Of a DNA stretch of 64,000 nucleotides, positions 1-7,881 are shown piece by piece. Each line of letters opens with the position of its first letter. The stretch's first letter is position 1. The position numbers and the translations under genes were made by a program. The DNA is from Micromonospora sediminicola. GTDB taxonomy: Bacteria; Actinomycetota; Actinomycetes; Mycobacteriales; Micromonosporaceae. The stretch is from contig NZ_FLRH01000004.1 of NCBI RefSeq assembly GCF_900089585.1, positions 1,543,001 to 1,607,000 of the forward strand, written 5' to 3'. The notes under the pieces were generated by a model. It had not been told where the DNA came from. It ran no database searches and saw only the letters and a program-made list of their open reading frames with translations.

Positions 1-25
1 TGCGGCGAAACCACGACAGCCACCC

Positions 26-87
26 GACCCCCGGGGTGCCGGCCCAGTCCAGCCGGCCCGCGCGCGAGCGCGGAAGCCCCGGGGGTC
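26..87. repeat. Inverted repeat ahead of rnz
   Basis: An 11-nt arm at 26-36 (GACCCCCGGGG) is the exact reverse complement of 77-87, with about 40 nt between them that contain further GCCGGCC self-complementarity. It could be the terminator of an upstream gene outside the window or a structured leader of rnz; the sequence does not decide. No gene is visible in 1-115. Confidence 0.45.
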
Positions 88-115
88 GCTTCATGTCTGG
101 GGGAAGACCTTGTCC

Positions 116-1039
116 ATGCGGGAGCTGGTGGTGCTCGGGACGGCCAGCCAGGCGCCGACCCGGCAGCGCAACCACAACGGCTACCTGCTGCGCTGGGACG
201 ACGAGGTGATCCTCTTCGACCCGGGCGAGGGCAGCCAACGCCAGATGCTGCACACCGGGGTGACCGCCACCGACCTGACCCGGATCTGCGTCACCCACTT
301 CCACGGCGACCACTGCCTGGGGCTGCCCGGCATGATCCAGCGGCTCTCGCTGGACCGCGTGCCGCACCCGGTGGCCGTGCACTTCCCGGCCGGCGGCGCG
401 GACTACTTCGCCCGGCTGCGCCACGCGTCGAGCTTCTACGAGACGGCCGAGCTGGCCGTGGAGCCGATCGACACCGACGGCCAGAGGATCACGCTGGGCA
501 TCGGCACGCTGGAGGCCCGCCGGCTGCGGCACCCCGTCGAGACGTACGGCTACCGCCTGGTCGAGCCGGACGGCTGCCGGATGCTGCCGGAGCGGCTGGC
601 CGCGTACGGCATCGTCGGTCCGGCGGTGGGGCGGCTGCTCCGCGACGGCCACCTGGACCTCGACGGACGCCGCGTCAGCCGGGACGAGGTGAGCGTCACC
701 CGACCGGGGCAGCGGTTCGCGTTCGTGATGGACACCGGGCTCTGCGACGGGGTGTACGCGCTGGCTGAGCACGCCGACCTGCTGGTGATCGAGTCGACGT
801 TCCTGGAGTCGGAGGCCGCGTTGGCCGCCGAGGTCGGCCACCTCACCGCCGGCCAGGCCGCGCGGGTGGCGGCCGAGTCGGGGGTACGCACACTCGTGCT
901 CACCCACTTCTCCCAGCGGTACGCCGACCCGCGCCGCTTCCACGACGAGGCGCGCGAGCACTTCACCGGTGATCTGGTGATCGCCGAGGATCTCCAGACG
1001 GTGCAGATGCCGCCCCGGCGGGTACCGTCGCCCGGGTGA
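116..1039 (+). CDS. rnz: Ribonuclease Z (tRNA 3' endonuclease)
   Basis: RNase Z removes 3' trailers from tRNA precursors in the cytoplasm. The 307-residue product is a metallo-beta-lactamase fold: the zinc motif HFHGDH is at residues 61-66, MDTG and the C-terminal THFSQRY supply the remaining metal ligands. Length fits the short bacterial form. ATG at 116 is chosen because GGGGGAAG (99-106) lies 9 nt upstream; a TTG at 110 would add two residues but sit too close to that ribosome-binding site. The stop overlaps the GTG of the next gene (GTGA), so the two are translationally coupled. An arylsulfatase-like hydrolase is a less likely alternative. Confidence 0.9.
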   Translation: MRELVVLGTASQAPTRQRNHNGYLLRWDDEVILFDPGEGSQRQMLHTGVTATDLTRICVTHFHGDHCLGLPGMIQRLSLDRVPHPVAVHFPAGGADYFARLRHASSFYETAELAVEPIDTDGQRITLGIGTLEARRLRHPVETYGYRLVEPDGCRMLPERLAAYGIVGPAVGRLLRDGHLDLDGRRVSRDEVSVTRPGQRFAFVMDTGLCDGVYALAEHADLLVIESTFLESEAALAAEVGHLTAGQAARVAAESGVRTLVLTHFSQRYADPRRFHDEAREHFTGDLVIAEDLQTVQMPPRRVPSPG

Positions 1040-1545
1040 CACTCTCCCTACGTTCCGCGACCGAGGCCGACCTGATGGCGGTCGGCGCCCTGCACCAGCG
1101 CTCCCGGGTGGCGGCGTACTCGTCGATCCTGCCGCCCGATGCGCTCGCCGAACCGACACCGGAGGCGATGGGGCGCTACTGGGTCGAGCGGCTGACCTGG
1201 GAGGGCGCGGACCACCGGATGACCGTGGCCGAGCGGGACGGACGACTGGTGGGCTTCAGCTACCTCGGGCCGGACGACGAGGGCGACCCGGCGACCGGAC
1301 TGCTCAACGCGATCCACCTCGAGCCGGACGAGCGGGGCCGGGGCACCGGGCGGGCGCTGATGGTGGACGCGCTGGACGCGATGCGGGACCGCTCGTGGAC
1401 CCGGGCCGTGTTGTGGGTGCTGCGCGACAACGCCTCCGCGCGCCGGTTCTACGAACGTGGCGGCTGGCGGGCCACCGGCGCGAGCCGCGTCGACCGCATC
1501 GGGCCCGCGCTGGTGGACCAGGTGCGCTACGCGCGTGAGGTGTAA
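1036..1545 (+). CDS. GNAT-family N-acetyltransferase
   Basis: The 169-residue product has the GNAT fold, with the acetyl-CoA pyrophosphate loop seen as RGRGTGRAL near residue 105 and the C-terminal NASARRFYERGGW motif. It should move an acetyl group from acetyl-CoA to an amine; the substrate cannot be read. The GTG start overlaps the rnz stop by 4 nt, so it is probably co-transcribed with rnz. The last codons (GAG GTG TAA) lie inside a repeat that recurs after ppc (43322-43342), so the repeat forms the end of the gene. Confidence 0.85.
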   Translation: MTLSLRSATEADLMAVGALHQRSRVAAYSSILPPDALAEPTPEAMGRYWVERLTWEGADHRMTVAERDGRLVGFSYLGPDDEGDPATGLLNAIHLEPDERGRGTGRALMVDALDAMRDRSWTRAVLWVLRDNASARRFYERGGWRATGASRVDRIGPALVDQVRYAREV

Positions 1546-1597
1546 GGAAGGGCCCCTTCTTAACGCATTCGGTAGAGGAAGGGCCCCCTGTTAACAC
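1543..1597. repeat. GGGCCC-core repeat, two direct copies
   Basis: Two copies in the same orientation occupy 1543-1566 and 1572-1597. Each reads roughly TAAGGAAGGGCCCC followed by TTCTTAACGC or a variant. The near-palindromic core can fold, so the pair may act as a terminator after the GNAT gene. The same element is found at 2621-2677 and 43328-43381. Confidence 0.8.
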
Positions 1598-1660
1598 CGC
1601 GCCCGTTCGCTGTCAGCGGAGTCGGGCATGGGCGCCGACGGGTGAGGCGTTGGTGGCGAC

Positions 1661-2617
1661 ATGGAGGAGACCGAGGACACCGGGCGGGCGGAGGACGCCG
1701 CGCTCGACGCGTACTCCCGGGTGGTGACCGGTGTGGCGGCGCGGGTGCTGCCCGCGGTGGCGGCCCTGTCGGTGCGGACCGCGCGCGGCGCGGGCGCCGG
1801 CTCGGCCGTCGTCATCGGGCCGGACGGGCTGCTGCTGACCAGCGCGCACGTCGTGCAGGGCGCGAACGGTGGCATGGCCGCGTTCGGCGACGGCACCGAG
1901 ACCCGGTTCCGGGTGGTCGGCGCCGACCCGCTGTCGGACCTGGCCGTGCTGCGCGCCGACGAGTCGGGCGTGCCGCCGGTCGAACTGGGCGACGCCGACC
2001 GGCTGCGCATCGGCCAACTGGTGGTCGCGGTCGGCAACCCGATGGGGCTCGCCGGCTCGGTCACCGCCGGGGTGGTCTCCGGGCTGGGCCGGTCGCTGCC
2101 CGCGCGAGACGGGCGGCTGGTCCGGCTGATCGAGGACGTCATCCAGACCGACGCCGCGCTCAACCCCGGCAATTCGGGCGGGGCGCTCGCCGACTCCGCC
2201 GGTCGCGTCGTCGGGGTCAACACCGCGGTCGCCGGATACGGGCTGGGGCTGGCGGTGCCGGTCAACCCCACCACCCGGCAGATCGTCGCCGACCTGACCG
2301 ACGCGGGGCGGGTGCGCCGGGCCTGGCTGGGGGTGGCCGGCGCGCCGGTGCCGCTGCCGCCGGAGGTGACCGCGCGTACCGGCCAGCGGCGCGGGCTGCG
2401 GGTGGTGGAGGTGGTGCCCGGCAGCCCGGCCGGGGTCGCCGGGATCTACCTCGGTGACGTGATCGTGTCGGCGGGCGGGCGGCCGGTGCAGGACGGGCAG
2501 AGCCTGCAACGACTGATGCTCGGTCCGGCCATCGGTGTCCGGCTGTCGGTCACCCTGCTGCGCAAGGGGGCGTACGTGGACGTGGTGGCGGTCCCGACCG
2601 AGCTGGGCAGCCGGTGA
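1661..2617 (+). CDS. HtrA-like trypsin/PDZ serine protease
   Basis: The 318-residue product has a chymotrypsin-type protease domain followed by one PDZ domain (about 225-310). The triad is visible as H63 (SAHVV), D93 (SDLAVL) and S172 (NPGNSGGA). HtrA proteases degrade or regulate misfolded substrates. Unlike most actinobacterial HtrA/PepD proteins it has no signal peptide and no membrane anchor at the chosen ATG, so it appears cytoplasmic unless translation starts elsewhere. Upstream GGTGGCG is a poor ribosome-binding site, so the start is less certain than the function. It faces cbs convergently, with a hairpin repeat between them. Confidence 0.85.
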   Translation: MEETEDTGRAEDAALDAYSRVVTGVAARVLPAVAALSVRTARGAGAGSAVVIGPDGLLLTSAHVVQGANGGMAAFGDGTETRFRVVGADPLSDLAVLRADESGVPPVELGDADRLRIGQLVVAVGNPMGLAGSVTAGVVSGLGRSLPARDGRLVRLIEDVIQTDAALNPGNSGGALADSAGRVVGVNTAVAGYGLGLAVPVNPTTRQIVADLTDAGRVRRAWLGVAGAPVPLPPEVTARTGQRRGLRVVEVVPGSPAGVAGIYLGDVIVSAGGRPVQDGQSLQRLMLGPAIGVRLSVTLLRKGAYVDVVAVPTELGSR

Positions 2618-2627
2618 GGCATGTTAA

Positions 2628-2671
2628 GAAGGGCCCCTTCCTCTACGCCAGGCGTTAAGAAGGGGCCCTTC
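2628..2671. terminator. GGGCCC-repeat hairpin between convergent genes
   Basis: Arms at 2628-2640 (GAAGGGCCCCTTC) and 2659-2671 are exact inverted copies over 13 bp. They lie between the htrA-like stop and the cbs stop and probably act as a bidirectional terminator. They belong to the repeat family also seen at 1543 and 43334. Confidence 0.7.
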
Positions 2672-2679
2672 CTTACCGC

Positions 2680-4050
2680 TCAGCGGGCGCCGAGGTGGGC
2701 GAGCAGGTCCTGCCGGGTGAGCACGCCCTTCGGCTTGCCGTCGACCAGCACCAGCGCCGCGTCGGCCTTCTCCAGCAGCCCCACCGCCTCGCTGACCGGC
2801 TGCCCGCCGCCGATCATCGGCAGCGGCTCGCCCATGTGCCGCTCGATCGTGTCGTGCAGATGGGCCTGGCCGGTGAAGAGCGCGTCGAGCAGGTCCCGCT
2901 CGGCGATCGAGCCGGCCACCTCGCCGGTCACCACCGGCGGCTCGGCCTTGAGCACCGGAAGCTGGGAGACGCCGTACTCGCGCATGTAGTCGATGGCGTC
3001 GCGGACCGTCTCGGTCGGGTGGACGTGCACCAGCTCGGGCAGGCCGCCCGGCTTGCCGGCGAGCGCGTCGGCCACGGTCGGCTCGGTGCCCGAGTCGTCC
3101 AGGAAGCCGTACCGGGCCATCCACCCGTCGTTGAAGATCTTGGACAGGTAGCCGCGGCCGCCGTCCGGCAGCAGCACCACGACCACGTCGTCCGGGCCGG
3201 CCTTGCGGGCCACCTCCAGCGCGCCCACCACGGCCATGCCGCAGGAGCCCCCGACCAGCAGCCCCTCCTCGCGGGCCAGCCGGCGGGTCATCTCGAAGGA
3301 CTCCTTGTCCGACACCTCGACGATCTCGTCCGCGATCGAGCGGTCGTACGTCTCCGGCCAGAAGTCCTCGCCGACGCCCTCGACCAGGTAGGGCCGACCG
3401 GTGCCGCCGGAGTAGACCGAGCCCTCCGGGTCCGCGCCGATCACCCGGACCCGCCCCTCGGACGCCTCCTTGAGGTAGCGGCCGATGCCGGAGATCGTGC
3501 CGCCGGTGCCGACACCGGCCACGAAGTGGGTGATCTTCCCCTCGGTCTGCCGCCACAGCTCCGGCCCGGTGGTCTCGTAGTGCGAGCGCGGGTTGGCCGG
3601 GTTGCTGTACTGGTTGGGCTTCCACGCGCCGGGGATCTCCCGGGCCAGCCGGTCGGAGACGTTGTAGTAGGAGCGCGGGTCCTCCGGCGCGACGGCGGTC
3701 GGGCAGACCACCACCTCGGCGCCGTACGCCCGCAGCACGTCCTGCTTGTCCTGGCTGACCTTGTCCGGGCAGACGAACACGCACCGGTAGCCCCGGAGCT
3801 GGGCCACCAGGGCCAGCCCGACACCCGTGTTGCCGCTGGTCGGCTCCACGATCGTGCCGCCCGGCCCGAGGATGCCGGCCTTCTCGGCGTCCTCGACCAT
3901 GCGCAGCGCGATCCGGTCCTTGACCGATCCGCCCGGGTTGACGTATTCCACCTTCGCCAGCACGGTCGCCTGGATGCCCTCGGTGACGTTGCGCAGGCGT
4001 ACCAGCGGGGTGTTGCCGATCAGCTCGACGACGTTGTCGTAGTACTGCAC
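2680..4050 (-). CDS. cbs: Cystathionine beta-synthase
   Basis: The enzyme condenses serine (or O-acetylserine) with homocysteine to cystathionine using pyridoxal phosphate. The 456-residue product has the fold type II core with NPGGSVKDR (PLP lysine K44) and the phosphate loop TSGNTG (71-76). Two CBS domains follow from about residue 330; in this family they bind adenosyl compounds or have structural roles. There is no N-terminal heme domain. Length and layout match mycobacterial Rv1077. The GTG start has AAGGG about 10 nt upstream. Cysteine synthase is excluded by the C-terminal CBS pair. Confidence 0.92.
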   Translation of the reverse strand: MQYYDNVVELIGNTPLVRLRNVTEGIQATVLAKVEYVNPGGSVKDRIALRMVEDAEKAGILGPGGTIVEPTSGNTGVGLALVAQLRGYRCVFVCPDKVSQDKQDVLRAYGAEVVVCPTAVAPEDPRSYYNVSDRLAREIPGAWKPNQYSNPANPRSHYETTGPELWRQTEGKITHFVAGVGTGGTISGIGRYLKEASEGRVRVIGADPEGSVYSGGTGRPYLVEGVGEDFWPETYDRSIADEIVEVSDKESFEMTRRLAREEGLLVGGSCGMAVVGALEVARKAGPDDVVVVLLPDGGRGYLSKIFNDGWMARYGFLDDSGTEPTVADALAGKPGGLPELVHVHPTETVRDAIDYMREYGVSQLPVLKAEPPVVTGEVAGSIAERDLLDALFTGQAHLHDTIERHMGEPLPMIGGGQPVSEAVGLLEKADAALVLVDGKPKGVLTRQDLLAHLGAR

Positions 4051-4126
4051 CTCGTTGTGCCCTTCGTTGCGCCGCCGTCGTGAGGCGGCCGGTCAGCCGT
4101 CAGTTCGCCGCCCAGCGTACGTGCCG

Positions 4127-4483
4127 TCAGGGCACCACGTGCCCGGGGACGACGGAGCTGCGACGTGCCTCCCACTCCAGGAACCGTTCGGTCTCGGCGA
4201 GCACGCTGCCGGCCAGCCAGGTGACCATCACCGCGTCGTCGGCCAGCCCGAAGATCGCCAGCGGGATCTCCGGCAGCAGGTCGATCGGGGAGACCACGTA
4301 CGCCGCCGCACCGGCCATCAGGGCCAGGCGGACACCGCCGTCGTACTCGCCCCGGGCGGTCGCCCGGACCATCCGCGGCAGCGCCGCCAGCCGGGCGCCC
4401 AGTGACGGCCCGCCGCGCGCGCCGGCCGCCAGTGCCCGGGCCAGCGCGGCGAACGCGGCGCTCCGCTTCAACGTCTTCCCCAT
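4127..4483 (-). CDS. YkvA family protein (DUF1232)
   Basis: This 118-residue small membrane-associated protein carries the DUF1232 hallmark SPIDLLPE and a hydrophobic segment (LALMAGAAAYVVSPIDLLP). The biochemical role of the family is unknown. ATG at 4483 is preferred over a longer frame because GAGGGGCGGAGAC precedes it and conservation begins there. It lies upstream of cbs on the same strand with a 76-nt gap. Confidence 0.82.
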   Translation of the reverse strand: MGKTLKRSAAFAALARALAAGARGGPSLGARLAALPRMVRATARGEYDGGVRLALMAGAAAYVVSPIDLLPEIPLAIFGLADDAVMVTWLAGSVLAETERFLEWEARRSSVVPGHVVP

Positions 4484-4611
4484 GTCTCCGCCCCTCTCCG
4501 TCCGACCAGGGTGCGACCCGGGGGCAAGCCCGCGTCCGCTCCCCAGGGAATACCCAGACGGGCACCCGCCCAGCCTCCCGATCACGGGAAGCGGGGGTCG
4601 TACCGGCGCGA

Positions 4612-4623
4612 TACTGTCGGCTC
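4612..4623 (+). promoter_or_regulatory. Leaderless -10 box for SGNH hydrolase 1
   Basis: TACTGT at 4612-4617 fits TANNNT and lies 6 nt before the ATG at 4624, with no ribosome-binding site. This geometry is typical of leaderless actinobacterial transcripts and supports the chosen start. Confidence 0.5.
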
Positions 4624-5670
4624 ATGGGGGACGCTGGTTCCGTCGCGCCGGTCCGCTGGCAGCGCGCCCGGCAGATCGCCCGCCTCGCGGCGATCGGCAC
4701 GGGCGCCACGGTGGCGGCCACGGCCGCCACCGGCGGGGTGCTGCTCGGCCAGGCCCGGCAGGCCCGCCGCACCATCCCGATGGCCGAGGCCCCGCCGCCC
4801 CGCTGCGACGGCGTCTACGGCGCGAAGCTCCCCGGCCCGCCGGTCACCATGGTCGTCCTCGGCGACTCGTCGGCCGCCGGCTACGGCGTGCACCGCCGCC
4901 GGGAGACGCCCGGCTCGCTGCTGGCCACCGGGCTGTCCCGGCGACTGCACCGCCCGGTCCGGCTGCACCGGTTCGCCGTGGTGGGCGCCCTGTCGGCCGG
5001 GCTGAAGCCGCAGGTGGAGTCCGCGCTGGAGGTCGAGCCGGACGTGGCCGTGGTGCTGGTCGGCGGCAACGACGTCACCAACCGCACGCCGCCGGCGCTG
5101 GCCGTGCGCTACCTGGTCGACGCGGTCCGCACGTTGCGCGCCGCCGGCTGCGAGGTCGTCGTGGGCACCTGCCCCGACCTGGGCACGATCCGGCCGATCC
5201 AGCCGCCGCTGCGGTGGCTGGCCCGGCGCTGGAGCCGCCAGCTCGCCGCCGCCCAGACGGTGGCGGTGGTCGAGGCGGGCGGCCGGACGGTCTCCCTCGG
5301 TGACCTGTTGGGGCCACGGTTCGCCGCCGAGCCCGGCCGGATGTTCGCGTGGGACCGGTTCCACCCCTCCGCCGAGGGCTACGCGGTCGCGGCGGCGGCG
5401 CTGCTGCCGACCGTGCTGTCCGCGCTCGGGGCCGTCCCCGAACGCCGCCCTTCGCTCGCCGGCGCGGAAGGCGTACGGTCGCTCCCGGAGGCGGCCCACG
5501 AGGCGGCCCGGCACGCCGGCACCGAGGTCAGCGGCGCCCAGCTGCGGGGTCGCGACCGCGGGCCCGCGGGGCGGTGGGCGCAGCTGCGGCGGCGGGCCTT
5601 CTTCGGCGTCGGCGCGGTGCCCTCGACCGGCACCGCCGCCGACACGGCCACGCTGGAGGGAACGGCATGA
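4624..5670 (+). CDS. SGNH/GDSL-family hydrolase (first of a pair)
   Basis: This 348-residue esterase-like protein has the SGNH blocks in order: GDSS (nucleophile, VVLGDSSAAGYG), the block II glycine, GGND, and DRFHPS with the catalytic Asp/His. A hydrophobic stretch near residues 20-45 suggests an N-terminal membrane anchor or uncleaved signal, so the catalytic domain probably lies outside the cell. A charged tail of about 90 residues follows the catalytic domain. The substrate is unknown; acyl or acetyl esters of lipid or glycan are usual. It is followed by a related paralogue, with a tiny ORF between. Confidence 0.85.
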   Translation: MGDAGSVAPVRWQRARQIARLAAIGTGATVAATAATGGVLLGQARQARRTIPMAEAPPPRCDGVYGAKLPGPPVTMVVLGDSSAAGYGVHRRRETPGSLLATGLSRRLHRPVRLHRFAVVGALSAGLKPQVESALEVEPDVAVVLVGGNDVTNRTPPALAVRYLVDAVRTLRAAGCEVVVGTCPDLGTIRPIQPPLRWLARRWSRQLAAAQTVAVVEAGGRTVSLGDLLGPRFAAEPGRMFAWDRFHPSAEGYAVAAAALLPTVLSALGAVPERRPSLAGAEGVRSLPEAAHEAARHAGTEVSGAQLRGRDRGPAGRWAQLRRRAFFGVGAVPSTGTAADTATLEGTA

Positions 5671-5708
5671 GCGAGCGCCACGTCGGACACCGGGAGGTGA
5701 GGGCATGA
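5667..5708 (+). other. 13-codon linking ORF between SGNH genes
   Basis: ATG at 5667 overlaps the stop of SGNH 1 (ATGA), and this ORF ends in a TGA that overlaps the ATG of SGNH 2 at 5705 (again ATGA). The predicted peptide is MSERHVGHREVRA. GGGAGG inside it (5692-5697) is the ribosome-binding site for SGNH 2. It may couple translation of the two genes, or simply be spacer with two fortuitous overlaps. Confidence 0.35.
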
Positions 5709-6520
5709 GCGGACCGGATCAGACGGCGGCCCGGTGGGGCCGGGCCGCGGCCCTGTCGCTGCTGGCCGGCACGGTCGGCGGCGCGGCGGTCCTCGCCGGC
5801 CAGGCGATCGCCGCCCGCACCCGCGAGTACGCCCAGCCCGAGCTGGGGTTGGTGCTGCGCGCCACGGTCGGCCGGGCCGACGCGCCACCGCTGCGCCTGG
5901 TGCTGCTCGGCGACTCGTCGGCGCTCGGCGTGGGGGTCGACCGGTTCGAGGAGACCATCGGCGGTCAGCTCGCCCACCTGCTCGCCGAGGGGCCGACCGG
6001 CCGCCGGGTGCACCTGTCCAGCGTCGGGGTCTCCGGGTCCCGCGCCACCGACCTGGCCACCCAGGTGGCCCGGGCCCTGCTCGGTGAGCGCCCCGACGTG
6101 GCGGTGGTCCTGATCGGCGCGAACGACGCGACCGCGCTGGCCCGCCCGGCCGACGCGGCGGCCTACCTCGGCTCGGCGGTGCGCCGGCTGCGGGAGGCGC
6201 ACGTCGAGGTCGTGGTGGGCACCTGTCCCGACCTCGGCGCGGTCCGCGCCGTCGCCGCCCCGCTGCGCCAGGTGCTCGCCTGGTCCGGTCGACGGATGGC
6301 CCGCGCCCAGACGTCCGCCGTGCTGGACGCCGGCGGCACCGTGGTCGACCTGGGCACCGAGACCGGCCCGGTGTTCCGGGCCGATGCCGGCACGCTCTGC
6401 CACGACGGCTTCCACCCGTCCGCCGACGGCTACCGGGTCTGGGCGCACGCGCTGCTCCCGGCGGTCGAGGCCGCCGCGGCGGTCGCGTTCCGACATCACC
6501 GCCGCCCGCCGGCGGGGTGA
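5705..6520 (+). CDS. SGNH/GDSL-family hydrolase (second of a pair)
   Basis: The 271-residue paralogue of the preceding gene has an N-terminal hydrophobic segment (about 12-33) followed by the SGNH blocks GDSS (LVLLGDSSALGVG), GAND and DGFHPS. Both paralogues share the VVVGTCPDLG motif. It should be a membrane-anchored or exported esterase of unknown substrate. The ATG at 5705 has a GGGAGG ribosome-binding site 7 nt upstream. Tandem duplication followed by divergence is the simplest origin; the C-terminal tail of the first copy is missing here. Confidence 0.85.
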   Translation: MSGPDQTAARWGRAAALSLLAGTVGGAAVLAGQAIAARTREYAQPELGLVLRATVGRADAPPLRLVLLGDSSALGVGVDRFEETIGGQLAHLLAEGPTGRRVHLSSVGVSGSRATDLATQVARALLGERPDVAVVLIGANDATALARPADAAAYLGSAVRRLREAHVEVVVGTCPDLGAVRAVAAPLRQVLAWSGRRMARAQTSAVLDAGGTVVDLGTETGPVFRADAGTLCHDGFHPSADGYRVWAHALLPAVEAAAAVAFRHHRRPPAG

Positions 6521-6542
6521 CATTTCCCGCCCGCCGCGCGGC

Positions 6543-6578
6543 TTCCACGGCAAGTTACCCGCGGGTTAACGTTGGTTC
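6543..6578 (+). promoter_or_regulatory. Probable leaderless promoter of the thiolase gene
   Basis: TAACGT at 6567-6572 lies 6 nt before the ATG at 6579, with TTCCAC (6543-6548) as a weak -35 at 18-nt spacing. No ribosome-binding site is visible. Confidence 0.5.
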
Positions 6579-7841
6579 ATGCCGATTGAGTCGCCCCGCG
6601 ACGCCGTCATCGTCGCCACCGCCCGGTCCCCCATCGGCCGCGCGTTCAAGGGTTCCCTGCGGGAGGTCCGCCCGGACGATCTCGCCGCCACCATCGTCCA
6701 GGCCGCCCTCGACAAGGTCCCGGGGCTCGATCCCACCACCATCGACGACCTCTACCTGGGGTGCGGCCTGCCCGGCGGCGAGCAGGGCTTCAACATGGCC
6801 CGGGTGGTGTCCACCCTGCTGGGCCTGGACGGCCTGCCCGGCGCCACGCTGACCCGCTACTGCGCCTCGTCGCTGCAGACCACCCGGATGGCGATGCACG
6901 CGATCCGGGCCGGCGAGGGCGACGTGTTCGTCTCCGCCGGTGTGGAGATGGTCTCCCGGTACGCCCGGGGCAACTCCGACACCCTGCCGCCGGAGGCGCA
7001 GGCGCTGGTCGGCGGCGGCTGGGAGAACCCGCGCTTCGCCGAGGCGCGCGAGCGGTCGCAGGCCCGCACCCAGGCCGGCGCCGAGGTGTGGACCGACCCG
7101 CGGGAGGCCGGCCAGCTGCCGGACATCTACCTCACCATGGGTCAGACCGCGGAAAACCTGGCCCAGGTGTACGACGTGACCCGCGAGGACATGGACGCGT
7201 TCGGCGTCCGTAGCCAGAATCTGGCGGAGAAGGCGATCGCGGACGGCTTCTGGGCCCGGGAGATCACCCCGGTCACCACGCCGGACGGCACCGTGGTCGG
7301 CACCGACGACGGTCCGCGTCCCGGGGTGACCCTGGAGGCCGTGTCCGGCCTGAAGCCGGTGTTCCGCCCGGACGGCCGGATCACGGCGGGCAACTGCTGC
7401 CCGCTGAACGACGGCGCCGCCGCCGTGGTGATCATGAGCGCGGAGCGGGCGTCCGAGCTGGGGCTCACCCCGCTGGCCCGGATCGTCTCCACCGGTGTCA
7501 CCGCGCTCTCCCCGGAGATCATGGGCCTGGGCCCGGTCGAGGCGTCGAAGCAGGCGCTCCGCCGGGCCGGCATGACCATCGACGACGTCGACCTGGTCGA
7601 GATCAACGAGGCGTTCGCCGCCCAGGTGATCCCCTCGTACCGGCAGCTGGGCATCCCGGAGGAGAAGCTGAACGTGATGGGCGGCGCGATCGCCGTCGGT
7701 CACCCGTTCGGCATGACCGGCGCCCGGATCACCGGCACCCTGCTCAACGCGCTGGAGTGGCACGACAAGACCATCGGTCTGGAGACCATGTGCGTCGGCG
7801 GCGGCCAGGGCATGGCGATGGTGCTCGAACGACTGGGCTGA
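6579..7841 (+). CDS. Acetyl-CoA C-acyltransferase (thiolase)
   Basis: The 420-residue thiolase cleaves 3-ketoacyl-CoA with CoA in fatty-acid beta-oxidation, or condenses acyl-CoAs in reverse. The nucleophilic cysteine is in RYCASSLQT, the catalytic histidine in AVGHPFGMTGAR, and the second cysteine in the C-terminal CVGGGQG block. Length fits FadA-type enzymes. No beta-oxidation partner gene is adjacent, so chain-length preference cannot be inferred. A leaderless promoter sits directly upstream. Confidence 0.9.
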   Translation: MPIESPRDAVIVATARSPIGRAFKGSLREVRPDDLAATIVQAALDKVPGLDPTTIDDLYLGCGLPGGEQGFNMARVVSTLLGLDGLPGATLTRYCASSLQTTRMAMHAIRAGEGDVFVSAGVEMVSRYARGNSDTLPPEAQALVGGGWENPRFAEARERSQARTQAGAEVWTDPREAGQLPDIYLTMGQTAENLAQVYDVTREDMDAFGVRSQNLAEKAIADGFWAREITPVTTPDGTVVGTDDGPRPGVTLEAVSGLKPVFRPDGRITAGNCCPLNDGAAAVVIMSAERASELGLTPLARIVSTGVTALSPEIMGLGPVEASKQALRRAGMTIDDVDLVEINEAFAAQVIPSYRQLGIPEEKLNVMGGAIAVGHPFGMTGARITGTLLNALEWHDKTIGLETMCVGGGQGMAMVLERLG

Positions 7842-7881
7842 GTCCGGTTCGCCGGATGGCGGGCCGGGTACGGGAGGCCGC

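Noticed and set aside
1304..1597. Minus-strand frame with KKGPFLTP peptide over the first repeat
   Set aside because: The peptide arises from translating the GGGCCC repeat; similar peptides appear at every copy and do not indicate a gene.
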